From contig VANK01000015.1 of NCBI GenBank assembly GCA_008682415.1, positions 62,001-126,000 on the forward strand: a stretch of 64,000 bases of DNA, written 5' to 3'. The number at the start of each line of letters is the position of its first letter. Positions within the stretch are counted from its first letter, which is position 1. Source of the DNA: Acidobacteria bacterium AB60 (GTDB taxonomy: Bacteria > Acidobacteriota > Terriglobia > Terriglobales > Acidobacteriaceae). The position numbers were made by a program, and so were the translations under genes. Shown piece by piece: positions 15,291-23,410 of the stretch. The notes under the pieces were generated by a model. That model worked only from the letters and a program-made list of their open reading frames with translations. It had not been told where the DNA came from and did no database searches.

Positions 15291-17221
15291 GGAGCCGTGC
15301 CGGACGAGCAGGGTTTTCCGCTGCACAGGGCGGCAACGATTCCCGCTGACTCGCGGATGGTGTAAATCCGGTCTGGGGCGGGAAGCTTGACCGTCTCTAT
15401 GGCGCCGGAGGGCCAGTGAATCTCCGCGCTCCCGGCATCGGTTGCGTCGCCCAGGCCGAAGTGCGGCCGCTGATCGTTGGAGGAGATGTAGCTCCCCCCG
15501 CTCATCACATCCTCGCGCTGGCGCATGCCATTGGCGGTGAGATAGACCGTGGCGCCGATTGCATCCCGCGGGCTTTTGCGGCCCGTCTTGGCCTCGGCAG
15601 CCCCGATGAGCCGGAGCTCCACCCAATGATGGCGGTCCGGGTTCACGTTGCGTAGCAGAACCGGGGGACCATCGATTGGGCTGATCACCACGTCGATCTT
15701 GCCGTCGTTGAAGAGGTCGCCGAAGGCAGCGCCTCGGCCGGAGGTGAGGGTAGCGAGGCCGGAGCCCTTCACCGGGGGCACGTAAGCGAATTTGCCGTTG
15801 CCCAGGTTGCGAAAGAGCAGGGGGCGCTGGTGGAAGGTGGTGCCCCAGTCGTGCCGATCCACCTGCGGGTAGACGTGCCCATTCACCATCAGGATGTCCT
15901 TCCAGCCATCGTTGTCGTAGTCCGGGAACCCCGCGCCCCAGCCAACAAACGGAACGGCCATCTGGGTAATGCCGGCCTCGTCGCCAACGTCGGTGAAGCT
16001 CACCTCCTCGGGGTCGGGATCGTGACGATAGAGCGCCTTGAAATCATCAGAGAAGTCCGTCACCAGCAGATCGAGCATCCCGCTGTTGGTATAGTCACCC
16101 ACCGCCAGCCCCATGGAAGCGATCTCGCGCCCGTCCTTGTTGAGCGCGAAGCCCGAGACATAACTGCGGTCCGCGAAGGTGCCGTCGCCGTTGTTGACGT
16201 AGAGATAGTTGGGCTCGGAGTCGTTGGCCACCAGCAGATCGACTCTGCCGTCGTTGTTCACGTCAACGAAGATCGCCGTGAAGCCGTAATAGGCGCCGGG
16301 ATCGGAGACCCCCGCCTTCATGCTCACGTCGGTGAAGGTGCCGTCGCCGTTGTTGTGAAAGAGATGATCGGGTTCGCCCGGAAGCCCGTGCGGTCCGCAC
16401 ATGACGGGGACGCTGTGCAGCTGGCAGAAGGCAAAGGCTACGCTGCCGTCGGTCGCCGTGGGCTGGTGCGCCAGGTTGTAGTGCACATAGCCGGAGACGA
16501 ACAGATCGAGCCGTCCGTCCCCGTCATAATCGCCCCACGTGGCGCCGTCGCTCCAATTGCCCAGCGTGACGCCGGCTCTCTCGGCCACATCCGTGAACGT
16601 GCCGTTATGGTTGTTGTGATAGAGGCGGTTCTTGCCGAAGTTGCACACGAAGATATCCGGCCAGCCGTCGTTGTCATAGTCGCCGATCGCCACGCCGAAG
16701 CCCCAGCGGTCATTCGCGACCCCGGCTTTGGCGGCAACGTCTGTAAACGTACCATCGTGGTTGTTATGGAAGAGCGCGGCATGCGGCGAGGCTTTCTTCC
16801 CGCTAAGCGCGTCGTAGGTGGACCCGTTGACCAGGTAAATATCGAGCCAGCCATCGTTGTCGTAGTCGATGAGGCCCACCCCCGAGCCATCGGTCTCCAG
16901 AATGTACTGCTTCTGCGAAGTGCCCATCACATGCTGCCACGTCGCCAGGCGCGAGGACTTGCTGGCATCCGCAAAAACCACCTGCCCCGCGTCCACAAAG
17001 CCGCCGGCGGTGATAGGGCGCTTCTCCGCGTCGTACACGGGCGCAAAGCTGCCGGCCGACGAGATGCCCCCCATCGGCGAGGGCTGCTGGGCAGGAGGAA
17101 CCGTCTTTTTCTGCTCAGGAGGAGCGGACTGCGGCTGAGCTGCGCTCCCGTGAAAGAGCGCGAACATCAGCGCTGCGGAACAGGCCGTTGCAGGAAACAA
17201 AACGCGGCGCGCGGAGGGCAA
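15284..17221 (-). CDS. secreted CRTAC1-family protein (FG-GAP/VCBS repeats + ASPIC/UnbV domain)
   Basis: 645 aa. The signal peptide is about residues 1-27 (ATACSAALMFALFHGSAA), followed by a Pro/Gln-rich linker. Around ten FG-GAP/VCBS blades follow, each with NNGDGTFTDV-like and DYDNDGWLDIYLVN-like calcium-binding DxDxDG loops, predicting a beta-propeller. The C-terminal ASPIC/UnbV domain runs from RHHWVELRLIGA through GGSYISSNDQRPHFGLGD to WPSGAIETVKLP. The start is TTG with AAAGGC upstream. Its close paralogue is encoded at 18242-20194 on the same strand. The family role is likely extracellular binding or adhesion, but no enzymatic activity is known. Confidence 0.85.
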   Translation of the reverse strand: MPSARRVLFPATACSAALMFALFHGSAAQPQSAPPEQKKTVPPAQQPSPMGGISSAGSFAPVYDAEKRPITAGGFVDAGQVVFADASKSSRLATWQHVMGTSQKQYILETDGSGVGLIDYDNDGWLDIYLVNGSTYDALSGKKASPHAALFHNNHDGTFTDVAAKAGVANDRWGFGVAIGDYDNDGWPDIFVCNFGKNRLYHNNHNGTFTDVAERAGVTLGNWSDGATWGDYDGDGRLDLFVSGYVHYNLAHQPTATDGSVAFAFCQLHSVPVMCGPHGLPGEPDHLFHNNGDGTFTDVSMKAGVSDPGAYYGFTAIFVDVNNDGRVDLLVANDSEPNYLYVNNGDGTFADRSYVSGFALNKDGREIASMGLAVGDYTNSGMLDLLVTDFSDDFKALYRHDPDPEEVSFTDVGDEAGITQMAVPFVGWGAGFPDYDNDGWKDILMVNGHVYPQVDRHDWGTTFHQRPLLFRNLGNGKFAYVPPVKGSGLATLTSGRGAAFGDLFNDGKIDVVISPIDGPPVLLRNVNPDRHHWVELRLIGAAEAKTGRKSPRDAIGATVYLTANGMRQREDVMSGGSYISSNDQRPHFGLGDATDAGSAEIHWPSGAIETVKLPAPDRIYTIRESAGIVAALCSGKPCSSGTAPK

Positions 17222-17353
17222 CGGAGTGCCTTTCGTCTGGTCGGAGTGACCTGAAAAGCATACCGCACGCCAGCGGCGGACATGGGGCCGAAGGCATCAG
17301 CAAGCCGGGCGCCGCGGCGATCCGGCATTGCGCGTCTACAGCCCGGTCCGGTT

Positions 17354-18160
17354 CTACATGGAGGGCCCGGGCGCCGCCGCAGGGGGAGCCGCCTTGGGCA
17401 TCTCGAACACCGCCGGATCGATGTTCTTGTTCAACTCCACGTTCTTGACCGTGATGTTGAGCGCAAATCCCCCGAAGTCGATGGCGATGCTATACGGGAG
17501 CATATAGCCGGCGTCAGTCTTGCGATAGTCCGACAGCGTGGTCGTCGCCTCCACCTCCTGGCCCTGCATCTTTGTCTTCCCGGTGACAGTCTTGATGAGG
17601 TAGGTCTTGGGGTCGATCACAAAGACCTGATCAACGTTGTCCTTTGAGGTCAGCCGGATCTTGTAGCTGTCGGCGTCTTTGCTGACCAGTTCGGCCTTGC
17701 TGCCCTTGGCCGCATAGTTGTACAGCGGACCGCCCACGTAGATCTGTCCCTTCCCGGCAAGATACTGGTCCTCGGGCATCGGCGTCGGATCGTTGGCGCC
17801 GGCCATGGGGTTAACCATCCACCCGCCTTTGTCGGTGTAGCACTGCACAATCTTGGTGCCGTTGAACTCCGTCTCCATCTTGTATCCGACACCGTCGACA
17901 AGCACCGCCTTGCTCGGGGCGTCGCTGCCCATCACCTGCATCGCCATCTCCATGGAGATGGATTTCACCTTCCCGATGGCCTCCTTGCCGCCAATGGCAT
18001 CGATATATCTGGCCACGATGTCGTCGGCGGTGGGAGACGCGGAAGATTGCGCGTCTGGCGTTTGCGCGGCGGGCGCGGGTGTGGCGGGCGCCTGCGCCCA
18101 CAGTGCAAAAGCTCCCGTCATTGCCAGAGATACCGTCACGTTGCGGATTACCCTGTTCAT
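17354..18160 (-). CDS. secreted outer-membrane lipoprotein-sorting-like (LolA/DUF4292-like) protein
   Basis: 268 aa from ATG 18160 with GGAAGGTG upstream. The signal peptide MNRVIRNVTVSLAMTGAFAL is followed by an Ala/Pro-rich linker. The body begins TADDIVARYIDAIGGKEAIG, a common opening of acidobacterial and Bacteroidetes LolA-like periplasmic proteins. It continues with beta strands such as GVGYKMETEFNGTKIVQCYT and ends in a Pro/Ala-rich tail. There is no lipobox Cys. It probably binds hydrophobic ligands (inference from the fold). It lies between two CRTAC1-family genes on the same strand, which suggests cotransport or a shared surface function. Confidence 0.65.
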   Translation of the reverse strand: MNRVIRNVTVSLAMTGAFALWAQAPATPAPAAQTPDAQSSASPTADDIVARYIDAIGGKEAIGKVKSISMEMAMQVMGSDAPSKAVLVDGVGYKMETEFNGTKIVQCYTDKGGWMVNPMAGANDPTPMPEDQYLAGKGQIYVGGPLYNYAAKGSKAELVSKDADSYKIRLTSKDNVDQVFVIDPKTYLIKTVTGKTKMQGQEVEATTTLSDYRKTDAGYMLPYSIAIDFGGFALNITVKNVELNKNIDPAVFEMPKAAPPAAAPGPSM

Positions 18161-18241
18161 ACTGCACCTTCCCATGTCGTTGCGGCGGTTCACGCTCAAC
18201 GGCAACAGTGTAGTTCAAAGGCGTGAATGGTTCGTGATTCC

Positions 18242-20194
18242 CTAGTGCCCGGCCCTGCCGGACGCCACCGTCTCCGGCTTGACCGGCTTGAAGTCGGCGC
18301 ATGCTTTGCCGCCGCACATTGCCGCCGTGATGCCCACACCTTCTTCAATGGTGAAGATACGATCGGTCGCGGGCAGCTTGATGGATTCCACCTTGCCTGA
18401 AGGCCAGTGGACCTCGGCGGTTCCGGCATCCCTGGCGTCCCCCAACCCGAAGTGGGGGCGGCGATCGTTCGCCGAGATATAACTGCCGCTGGCGAGCACA
18501 TCCTGGCGCATGCGCATGCCGTTTGCCTTCAGGTAGACGGTCGCGCAGGTGGCGTCGCGCGGACTCTTCGGGCCCCCTACCAGCTTCATCTCCACCCAGT
18601 GGTGCTGATCCGGGTTCACGTTGCGCAGCAGAACCGCCGGGCCATCCACCGGATTGATCACGATATCCATCTTCCCGTCGTTGAAGAGATCGCCGTAAAC
18701 CGCTCCGCGCGCCGGAATCACGTCAGCCAGACCCGTCCCCGTAACCGCGGGCACCACTTCGAACTTCCTGCCCTTGCCGGCGCTCTCCGGAACATTGTGG
18801 AAGAGCAGCGGGCGTTCCGCAAAGCTGGTGCCCCAGTCGTGCTCGTCCACCTGCGGATAGACGTGCCCATTCACTTCAAAGAGATCGAGCCAGCCGTCGT
18901 TGTCGTAATCCATAAAGCCGTCGCCCCAGCCCACGAAGGGAATCGTTGGCTGGGCCAAGCCGGCTTTGTAGCTCACGTCCGTGAAACTGGCATCGCCATC
19001 GTTGTGATAGAGCACTTTGTAGTCGTCGCCAAAGTCGCTGACGAAAAAGTCGATCAGGCCGTTGTTCTCGTAGTCGCCGGCGGCGATGCCCATGGACGCG
19101 ATCTCCCGTCCATCCTTGTTGAGTGCGAAACCGGAGACATAGCCCTCGTCGTCGAAGGTACCGTCGCCCTTGTTGATGTAGAGGAAGTTGGGTTCGGAGT
19201 CGTTGCCGACAACCAGGTCGGGCTTGCCGTCGCCGTTGATGTCCACAAAGATTGCGGTGAAGCCGTAGTACTTGTCTCTATCTTCCACCTCGGCTTTGGC
19301 GGTGACGTCGGTGAACGTGCCGTCCCCGTTGTTGTGAAAGAGATGATCGGGCTCGCCCTGCAGGCCGCGCGGCCCGCAGTTCACTGCCGCGCCGCGATAC
19401 TGGCACTGCGCGTAACCAACTGCCTTGGTGCCGCCGATCGGAAGATTGTTGCGATCGAAGTGAACATAACCGGAGACGTAGAGATCGAGCTTGCCGTCGC
19501 CATCATAGTCGCCCCATGCGGAACCGGGGGACCAGTTGCCGAGCGCGACCTTTGCAATCTCCGCCTTATCGGTGAAGGTGCCGTCGTGATTGTTGTGGAA
19601 GAGGCGGTTCTTGCCGTAGTTGCCCACGTACAAATCAGGCCAGCCGTCATTGTCGTAGTCGGCCACCGAGCAGCCATAGCCCCAGCGATCGTTGGCTACG
19701 CCGGCCTTTTCTGTGACGTCGGTAAAGGTGCCGTCATGATTGTTATGGAAGAGAGCGGCGCGGGGCGGCGGCTCCTTGCCGTCAAGCGAATCGAACGTCG
19801 CACCGTTGACCAGATAGATATCGAGCCAGCCGTCGTTGTCGTAATCGATCAGGCACAGACCGGAGCCGTTGGTTTCCACAATGAAGTTCTTTGCTGGCGA
19901 GCCCATCTTGTGAATCCAGGTCGCCAAACCGGACTCCTTGGAGATGTCCTGGAATACGATGGGGCCCTTGTCCACGAAGCCGCCAGCGGTGATGGGGCGT
20001 CTCTGGGCATCGTACTCCGGCTTCGCTCCCAGTCCCCCGGCGATGCCGCTCACGCCGCCCTTGGGTTGCTGCGGATTCGCGGGCTGCGGCGAAGCAGGCG
20101 GAGGCGTTTGCTGTTGCGGAGTTGCCTGTTGCGACGAAGAGGCCGTCACCAGGAACGCCATCGAAACCGCGAAGACCGCTGCACGCAGACGCAA
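18242..20194 (-). CDS. secreted CRTAC1-family protein, paralogue of the 15284-17221 gene
   Basis: 650 aa with signal peptide (MRLRAAVFAVSMAFLVTASS), then a Gln/Pro-rich linker. The FG-GAP propeller has repeats HNNHDGTFTD and DYDNDGWLDIYLVNGATFD. The ASPIC/UnbV domain contains QHHWVEMKLVGG, GSYISANDRRPHFGLGD and VHWPSGKVESIKLP. Sequence and domain order match the neighbouring paralogue nearly throughout, so this is a local duplication. The start is TTG with GGGGGAGG 11 bases upstream. Both paralogues carry the phrase ITAGGFVD before the first blade. A LolA-like gene is inserted between the two copies. Confidence 0.85.
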   Translation of the reverse strand: MRLRAAVFAVSMAFLVTASSSQQATPQQQTPPPASPQPANPQQPKGGVSGIAGGLGAKPEYDAQRRPITAGGFVDKGPIVFQDISKESGLATWIHKMGSPAKNFIVETNGSGLCLIDYDNDGWLDIYLVNGATFDSLDGKEPPPRAALFHNNHDGTFTDVTEKAGVANDRWGYGCSVADYDNDGWPDLYVGNYGKNRLFHNNHDGTFTDKAEIAKVALGNWSPGSAWGDYDGDGKLDLYVSGYVHFDRNNLPIGGTKAVGYAQCQYRGAAVNCGPRGLQGEPDHLFHNNGDGTFTDVTAKAEVEDRDKYYGFTAIFVDINGDGKPDLVVGNDSEPNFLYINKGDGTFDDEGYVSGFALNKDGREIASMGIAAGDYENNGLIDFFVSDFGDDYKVLYHNDGDASFTDVSYKAGLAQPTIPFVGWGDGFMDYDNDGWLDLFEVNGHVYPQVDEHDWGTSFAERPLLFHNVPESAGKGRKFEVVPAVTGTGLADVIPARGAVYGDLFNDGKMDIVINPVDGPAVLLRNVNPDQHHWVEMKLVGGPKSPRDATCATVYLKANGMRMRQDVLASGSYISANDRRPHFGLGDARDAGTAEVHWPSGKVESIKLPATDRIFTIEEGVGITAAMCGGKACADFKPVKPETVASGRAGH

Positions 20195-20350
20195 AGACTC
20201 GGGAACCTCCCCCGCGTTGCAGTGTATCGCACCGCTGCAGCAGTGTCGCGTGCTGCTGCAGCGATGTGCCGCACTTGAGTGGGAGGAGTGAAGAGCCCGT
20301 GACGCGCCCTCGCGCTACGCGGAGCGTTGAAGATGTTGAGGCGTTTGGCG

Positions 20351-20500
20351 TCAGATGACTTTCAGGAGCAGGAGGATCAGAACGATCAGCAGAATCAGGC
20401 TGACGCCACCCCCGCCGTAGTAACCCCATCCCGGACCGACGCGATAGCCGCCGTAACCAAATCCGAAGATGAGGATGATGAGAATGAGGATAAGCAGCAT
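20351..20500 (-). CDS. DUF3309-like small membrane protein
   Basis: 49 aa. Two hydrophobic helices (LLILILIILIFGFG and VSLILLIVLILLLL) flank a Gly/Tyr-rich loop (GWGYYGGGG). This is the layout of DUF3309-type small hydrophobic proteins often induced by stress. AAAGGAG lies 6 bases upstream of ATG 20500. Function unknown. It is located near lmo0937 and CsbD genes, themselves stress-associated. Confidence 0.75.
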   Translation of the reverse strand: MLLILILIILIFGFGYGGYRVGPGWGYYGGGGVSLILLIVLILLLLKVI

Positions 20501-20778
20501 CCAGTCTCCTTTCGCGGTGGATCAACAAACAGAACGCATCGCAACAACTGCCATGCTTAAGTAACTTAGATGCTGCGGAGAGAAAGTTGCGCGGCAGATA
20601 ACTTGACGAGATACACGTTTTGCTGTATTTCGCGGATCGGCACGACTGCAAACAACCATCTGCTCCAACCCCGGAATCCAAGCTGTCTGAAGTTTGAGGC
20701 AAGACTCGCGGCAATCTCCTCGGTGCGTTGGTCAGTAAGCGAACTTAGGAGTTGCAGTAGGCCTCAGGAGGTAAAGGG
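20501..20778. other. intergenic region between DUF3309 and lmo0937 genes
   Basis: 278 bp separating the divergent small membrane-protein genes. It is less GC-rich than its surroundings and must hold both promoters. I cannot identify a confident -35/-10 pair and no gene is supported. Confidence 0.4.
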
Positions 20779-20934
20779 ATGCTCTGGACCATTTTTGTGA
20801 TCCTCCTGGTTTTGTGGCTCGTTGGCTTGGTGAGCAGCTACACACTGGGCGGATTTATTCACCTGCTGCTGGTGGCAGCGGTAATCGTCCTGATCCTGCA
20901 GTTAATCTCGGGACGGAGAGGCCCCGTCGTTTAA
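20779..20934 (+). CDS. lmo0937-family small membrane protein
   Basis: 51 aa: MLWTIFVILLVLWLVGLVSS, then YTLGGFIHLLLVAAVIVLIL and a short RRGPVV tail. This is the two-helix pattern of the lmo0937 family of unknown function. AGGAGGTAAAGGG immediately precedes the ATG, an ideal ribosome site. These proteins are often found with CsbD and DUF3309 genes, as here, and are frequently under general-stress control. That regulation is known for relatives and not shown here. Confidence 0.85.
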   Translation: MLWTIFVILLVLWLVGLVSSYTLGGFIHLLLVAAVIVLILQLISGRRGPVV

Positions 20935-21066
20935 GGCGTTGGGCATGGATGTGCAGACCCCGGAGACATGCGCCCTACGGTGTCTCGAGCGATGACAATT
21001 CAACCCGCGGCTGGGCAGGAGAACCGTGCACGACAGCCGTGTGCACGCGAATCGACGGAGGAAGTC

Positions 21067-21306
21067 ATGAATCAGGACAATCTGAAGGGCTCGATTGACG
21101 ACGCAGCGGGCCGCGCCAAGCGCCAGGTAGGCGAATGGACAGGCGACACCAAGACCCAGGTGGACGGGGCAACGCAACAGGTGAAGGGCAAGGTCGAGAA
21201 GGCCTGGGGCAACATCAAGGATGCCGCCAACGATGCTGATCGTGGCAAAACCCGGACCGACGATGATCTCGATCGCGACCGGACCTACGACACCGATCGT
21301 CCATAA
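21067..21306 (+). CDS. CsbD family stress protein
   Basis: 79 aa hydrophilic protein. The core MNQDNLKGSIDDAAGRAKRQ, then GATQQVKGKVEKAWGNIKDA, matches the CsbD pattern (a small helical protein of the general stress response in other bacteria). It has an Asp/Arg-rich tail. The ATG was chosen because CGGAGGAAG lies 4 bases upstream; the open frame extends further back without a good start. The tandem GTAGGCAAGGT repeats and a terminator follow it. Confidence 0.85.
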   Translation: MNQDNLKGSIDDAAGRAKRQVGEWTGDTKTQVDGATQQVKGKVEKAWGNIKDAANDADRGKTRTDDDLDRDRTYDTDRP

Positions 21307-21327
21307 CTTCCCGTTCCTCGTGAGGAA

Positions 21328-21356
21328 AAAGTAGGCAAGGTTAAAGGAAGTAGGCA
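21328..21356. repeat. short direct repeat GTAGGCAAGGT
   Basis: Two copies of AAGTAGGCAAGGT lie about 18 bp apart just after the csbD-like gene, before its terminator. They have no evident function. Confidence 0.55.
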
Positions 21357-21378
21357 AGGTAGAGAAAGTAAGTACACG

Positions 21379-21418
21379 CCGGCGGCGGCTCGTGAGAGCT
21401 TCCGCCGGTTTATTTTTT
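21379..21418 (+). terminator. intrinsic terminator after CsbD gene
   Basis: CCGGCGG (21379-21385) pairs with CCGCCGG (21402-21408). An inner GCTC/GAGC stem lies in the loop, and TTTATTTTTT follows directly. It acts on the plus strand. Confidence 0.85.
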
Positions 21419-21451
21419 GGCCCATGAATCGTGTGAGCTTGGGTGCCGCTT

Positions 21452-22783
21452 TCAGCGCAGACGCTGTTCCGATTCCGCGACGCGCGTGAAGGCCTCGCGT
21501 GCCGCGGCAATCGTCGCGCTCACCTCTGGTTCTCCGTGAGCCGTGGAGAGAAACGCCGCTTCGAACTGGCTGGGGGGCAGCCACACTCCCTGCTGCAGCA
21601 TGGCATTGTGAAAACGCCCGAACGCCGCCGTGTCTGACCTGGCGGCGTCGTCGTAGTCCTTCACCGGGCTGGCGGTGAAGAACCACGTCCACATCGCGCC
21701 CACCCGATTCGCCGTGAGAGGAATGCCGGCGCTGACTGCTTCCGCCGCCACTCCCTCGGCGACCGACTTTGCCGTCCTTTCGAGGTACGGGTAGATTTGC
21801 GCGGCATGTTCCTGCAGATGCCGGATCGTCGCGATTCCCGCCGCCATTGCCAGCGGATTGCCGCTGAGGGTGCCCGCCTGGTAGACGGGACCAAGCGGCG
21901 CCAGCATATCCATCCACTCGCGCTTTCCGCCGAAGACTCCTACAGGGAGTCCTCCACCCGCGATCTTGCCCAGGGTGATCAGATCGGGATCGAGTTGGTA
22001 AAGTTCGGTCGCGCCGCCCAGGGCCACGCGGAATCCCGTCATGACTTCATCCACAATGAGCAGCGCGCCTTCGCGGCGGGTGATGGTGCGCAGGCCCTGC
22101 AGATACCCTTCGCCGGGAGGAATGCACCCCGCATTGCCGACGATCGGCTCGAGAATCACGCCGGCGATCTCGCCGGGATGCGCGGCGAAGGCGGCTTCGA
22201 CCGCGAGCAGATCGTTGTAGGGGAGAGCCAGCGTGAGATGTGCGACCGCGTCGGGAACCCCCGCCGATCCGGGTATGCCGAAGGTCGCCACACCCGATCC
22301 GGCTTTGACCAGCAGGCCATCCGCGTGTCCGTGATAGCACCCTTCGAATTTTATGACGACGTTCCGGCCCGTGGCCGCGCGCGCCAGCCGGATCGCTGAC
22401 ATGGTAGCCTCGGTTCCTGACGAAACAAAGCGCAGCTTCTGAATCGCCGGGTAACAGGCGACGATGCGTTCGGCCAGGTCAGCCTCCGCGGCCGTGGACG
22501 CCCCAAAACTCGATGAGCGCGTAGCCGCCTGCTGGATGGCCTCGACCGCCGGGGGAAACGCGTGCCCCAGGATCATCGGTCCCCACGAGCCAAAGTAGTC
22601 GATGTAGCGATTGCCGTCCGCATCGGTGAGGTACGCGCCCTCGCCGCTCACCACGAACGGAGGATTGCCGCCCACCGCCCGAAACGCACGCACCGGCGAG
22701 TTGACACCGCCGGGGAAATAGCGCTCGGCGCGCTGCTGCAGAGCCTGCGACTGCGTCTTGCTGGAGGAAACCTGGGTGCTCAT
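21452..22783 (-). CDS. hemL: glutamate-1-semialdehyde 2,1-aminomutase
   Basis: 443 aa from MSTQVSSSKT. This PLP enzyme converts glutamate-1-semialdehyde to 5-aminolevulinate in C5-pathway haem synthesis. ERYFPGGVNSPVRAF and the aminotransferase III motifs YIDYFGSWGPMILGH and LLIVDEVMTGFRV lead to LGKIAGGGLPVGVFGG, where the Lys binds PLP. YQAGTLSGNPLAMAAG is the classic HemL segment. No strong ribosome site precedes the ATG; an earlier ATG at 22807 adds 8 residues. A small membrane protein gene lies directly upstream on the same strand. No other haem genes are seen here. Confidence 0.95.
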   Translation of the reverse strand: MSTQVSSSKTQSQALQQRAERYFPGGVNSPVRAFRAVGGNPPFVVSGEGAYLTDADGNRYIDYFGSWGPMILGHAFPPAVEAIQQAATRSSSFGASTAAEADLAERIVACYPAIQKLRFVSSGTEATMSAIRLARAATGRNVVIKFEGCYHGHADGLLVKAGSGVATFGIPGSAGVPDAVAHLTLALPYNDLLAVEAAFAAHPGEIAGVILEPIVGNAGCIPPGEGYLQGLRTITRREGALLIVDEVMTGFRVALGGATELYQLDPDLITLGKIAGGGLPVGVFGGKREWMDMLAPLGPVYQAGTLSGNPLAMAAGIATIRHLQEHAAQIYPYLERTAKSVAEGVAAEAVSAGIPLTANRVGAMWTWFFTASPVKDYDDAARSDTAAFGRFHNAMLQQGVWLPPSQFEAAFLSTAHGEPEVSATIAAAREAFTRVAESEQRLR

Positions 22784-22811
22784 GGTGCGTTCAGTATAGA
22801 AGCCCACAGCT

Positions 22812-23027
22812 TTATTGCGGCGGCGTCAGCACATCGCCTTCACTCCGCCTGCCGCGCCGCGCCCACGCGCCCGAGATGCCCAGGACCTCGCACGCGAAGC
22901 CGATTCCCACCACAAATCCCTGAACGAAATCCACGCCGCCCGGGCTCATCGTGCCATGAAGCGCGATCATACCTGGCCAGAACAACCCCGCGGCGATGAG
23001 GACCAGACCCGTTGCTACAAGAATCAT
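22812..23027 (-). CDS. small membrane protein of unknown function upstream of hemL
   Basis: 71 aa from ATG 23027: MILVATGLVLIAAGLFWPGM, then a second hydrophobic stretch VDFVQGFVVGIGFACEVLGI and a basic tail. Two membrane helices are predicted. An earlier start at 23075 would add 16 residues. It is 28 bp from the hemL start, so it is likely cotranscribed. No family is recognised and the ribosome site is weak. Confidence 0.5.
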   Translation of the reverse strand: MILVATGLVLIAAGLFWPGMIALHGTMSPGGVDFVQGFVVGIGFACEVLGISGAWARRGRRSEGDVLTPPQ

Positions 23028-23100
23028 AGGCGGGATCGACGAAATGCAGTCAGCGGCACGACGATGCAGGAGCATACCCGATTATTGCGCGATTTCCGGT

Positions 23101-23352
23101 TCAGTGCTTGAGACGCCGTCGCCCGCCCCGCCGTACCGGCTGCAGAGCAACGTAGCTCAGGCCGCACGCCATGCCCATCAAAGCGCCCGCCAGCACCTGG
23201 ACCAGCATCCGCCATGCCCCGCCTGCCGGGTGCAGCAGCAGCCGGAGTGCCACCCCGGCAACAAAGCACGAGCAGCCACCGGCCGCCAGCTGTCGGCCCA
23301 CCAGTTCGTTCAGTTGCGACAATGGAGTACACGCTGGGCTTGCAACAGGCAT
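23101..23352 (-). CDS. small membrane protein of unknown function
   Basis: 83 aa from ATG 23352, chosen for the strong GGAGGAGAG just upstream. Two hydrophobic stretches are seen, around LAAGGCSCFVAGVALRLLLH and MLVQVLAGALMGMACGLSYV, followed by a very basic tail (RRGGRRRLKH). This suggests a small inner-membrane protein with a cytoplasmic C-terminus. Nothing recognisable in sequence. It lies between the DUF2252 gene (58 bp upstream) and the next small membrane gene on the same strand. Confidence 0.5.
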   Translation of the reverse strand: MPVASPACTPLSQLNELVGRQLAAGGCSCFVAGVALRLLLHPAGGAWRMLVQVLAGALMGMACGLSYVALQPVRRGGRRRLKH

Positions 23353-23410
23353 CTCTCCTCCGGAAAGACCCCATCCTCTGCCCGATTGCTGAGCCGGGCA
23401 ATGACGTCCG

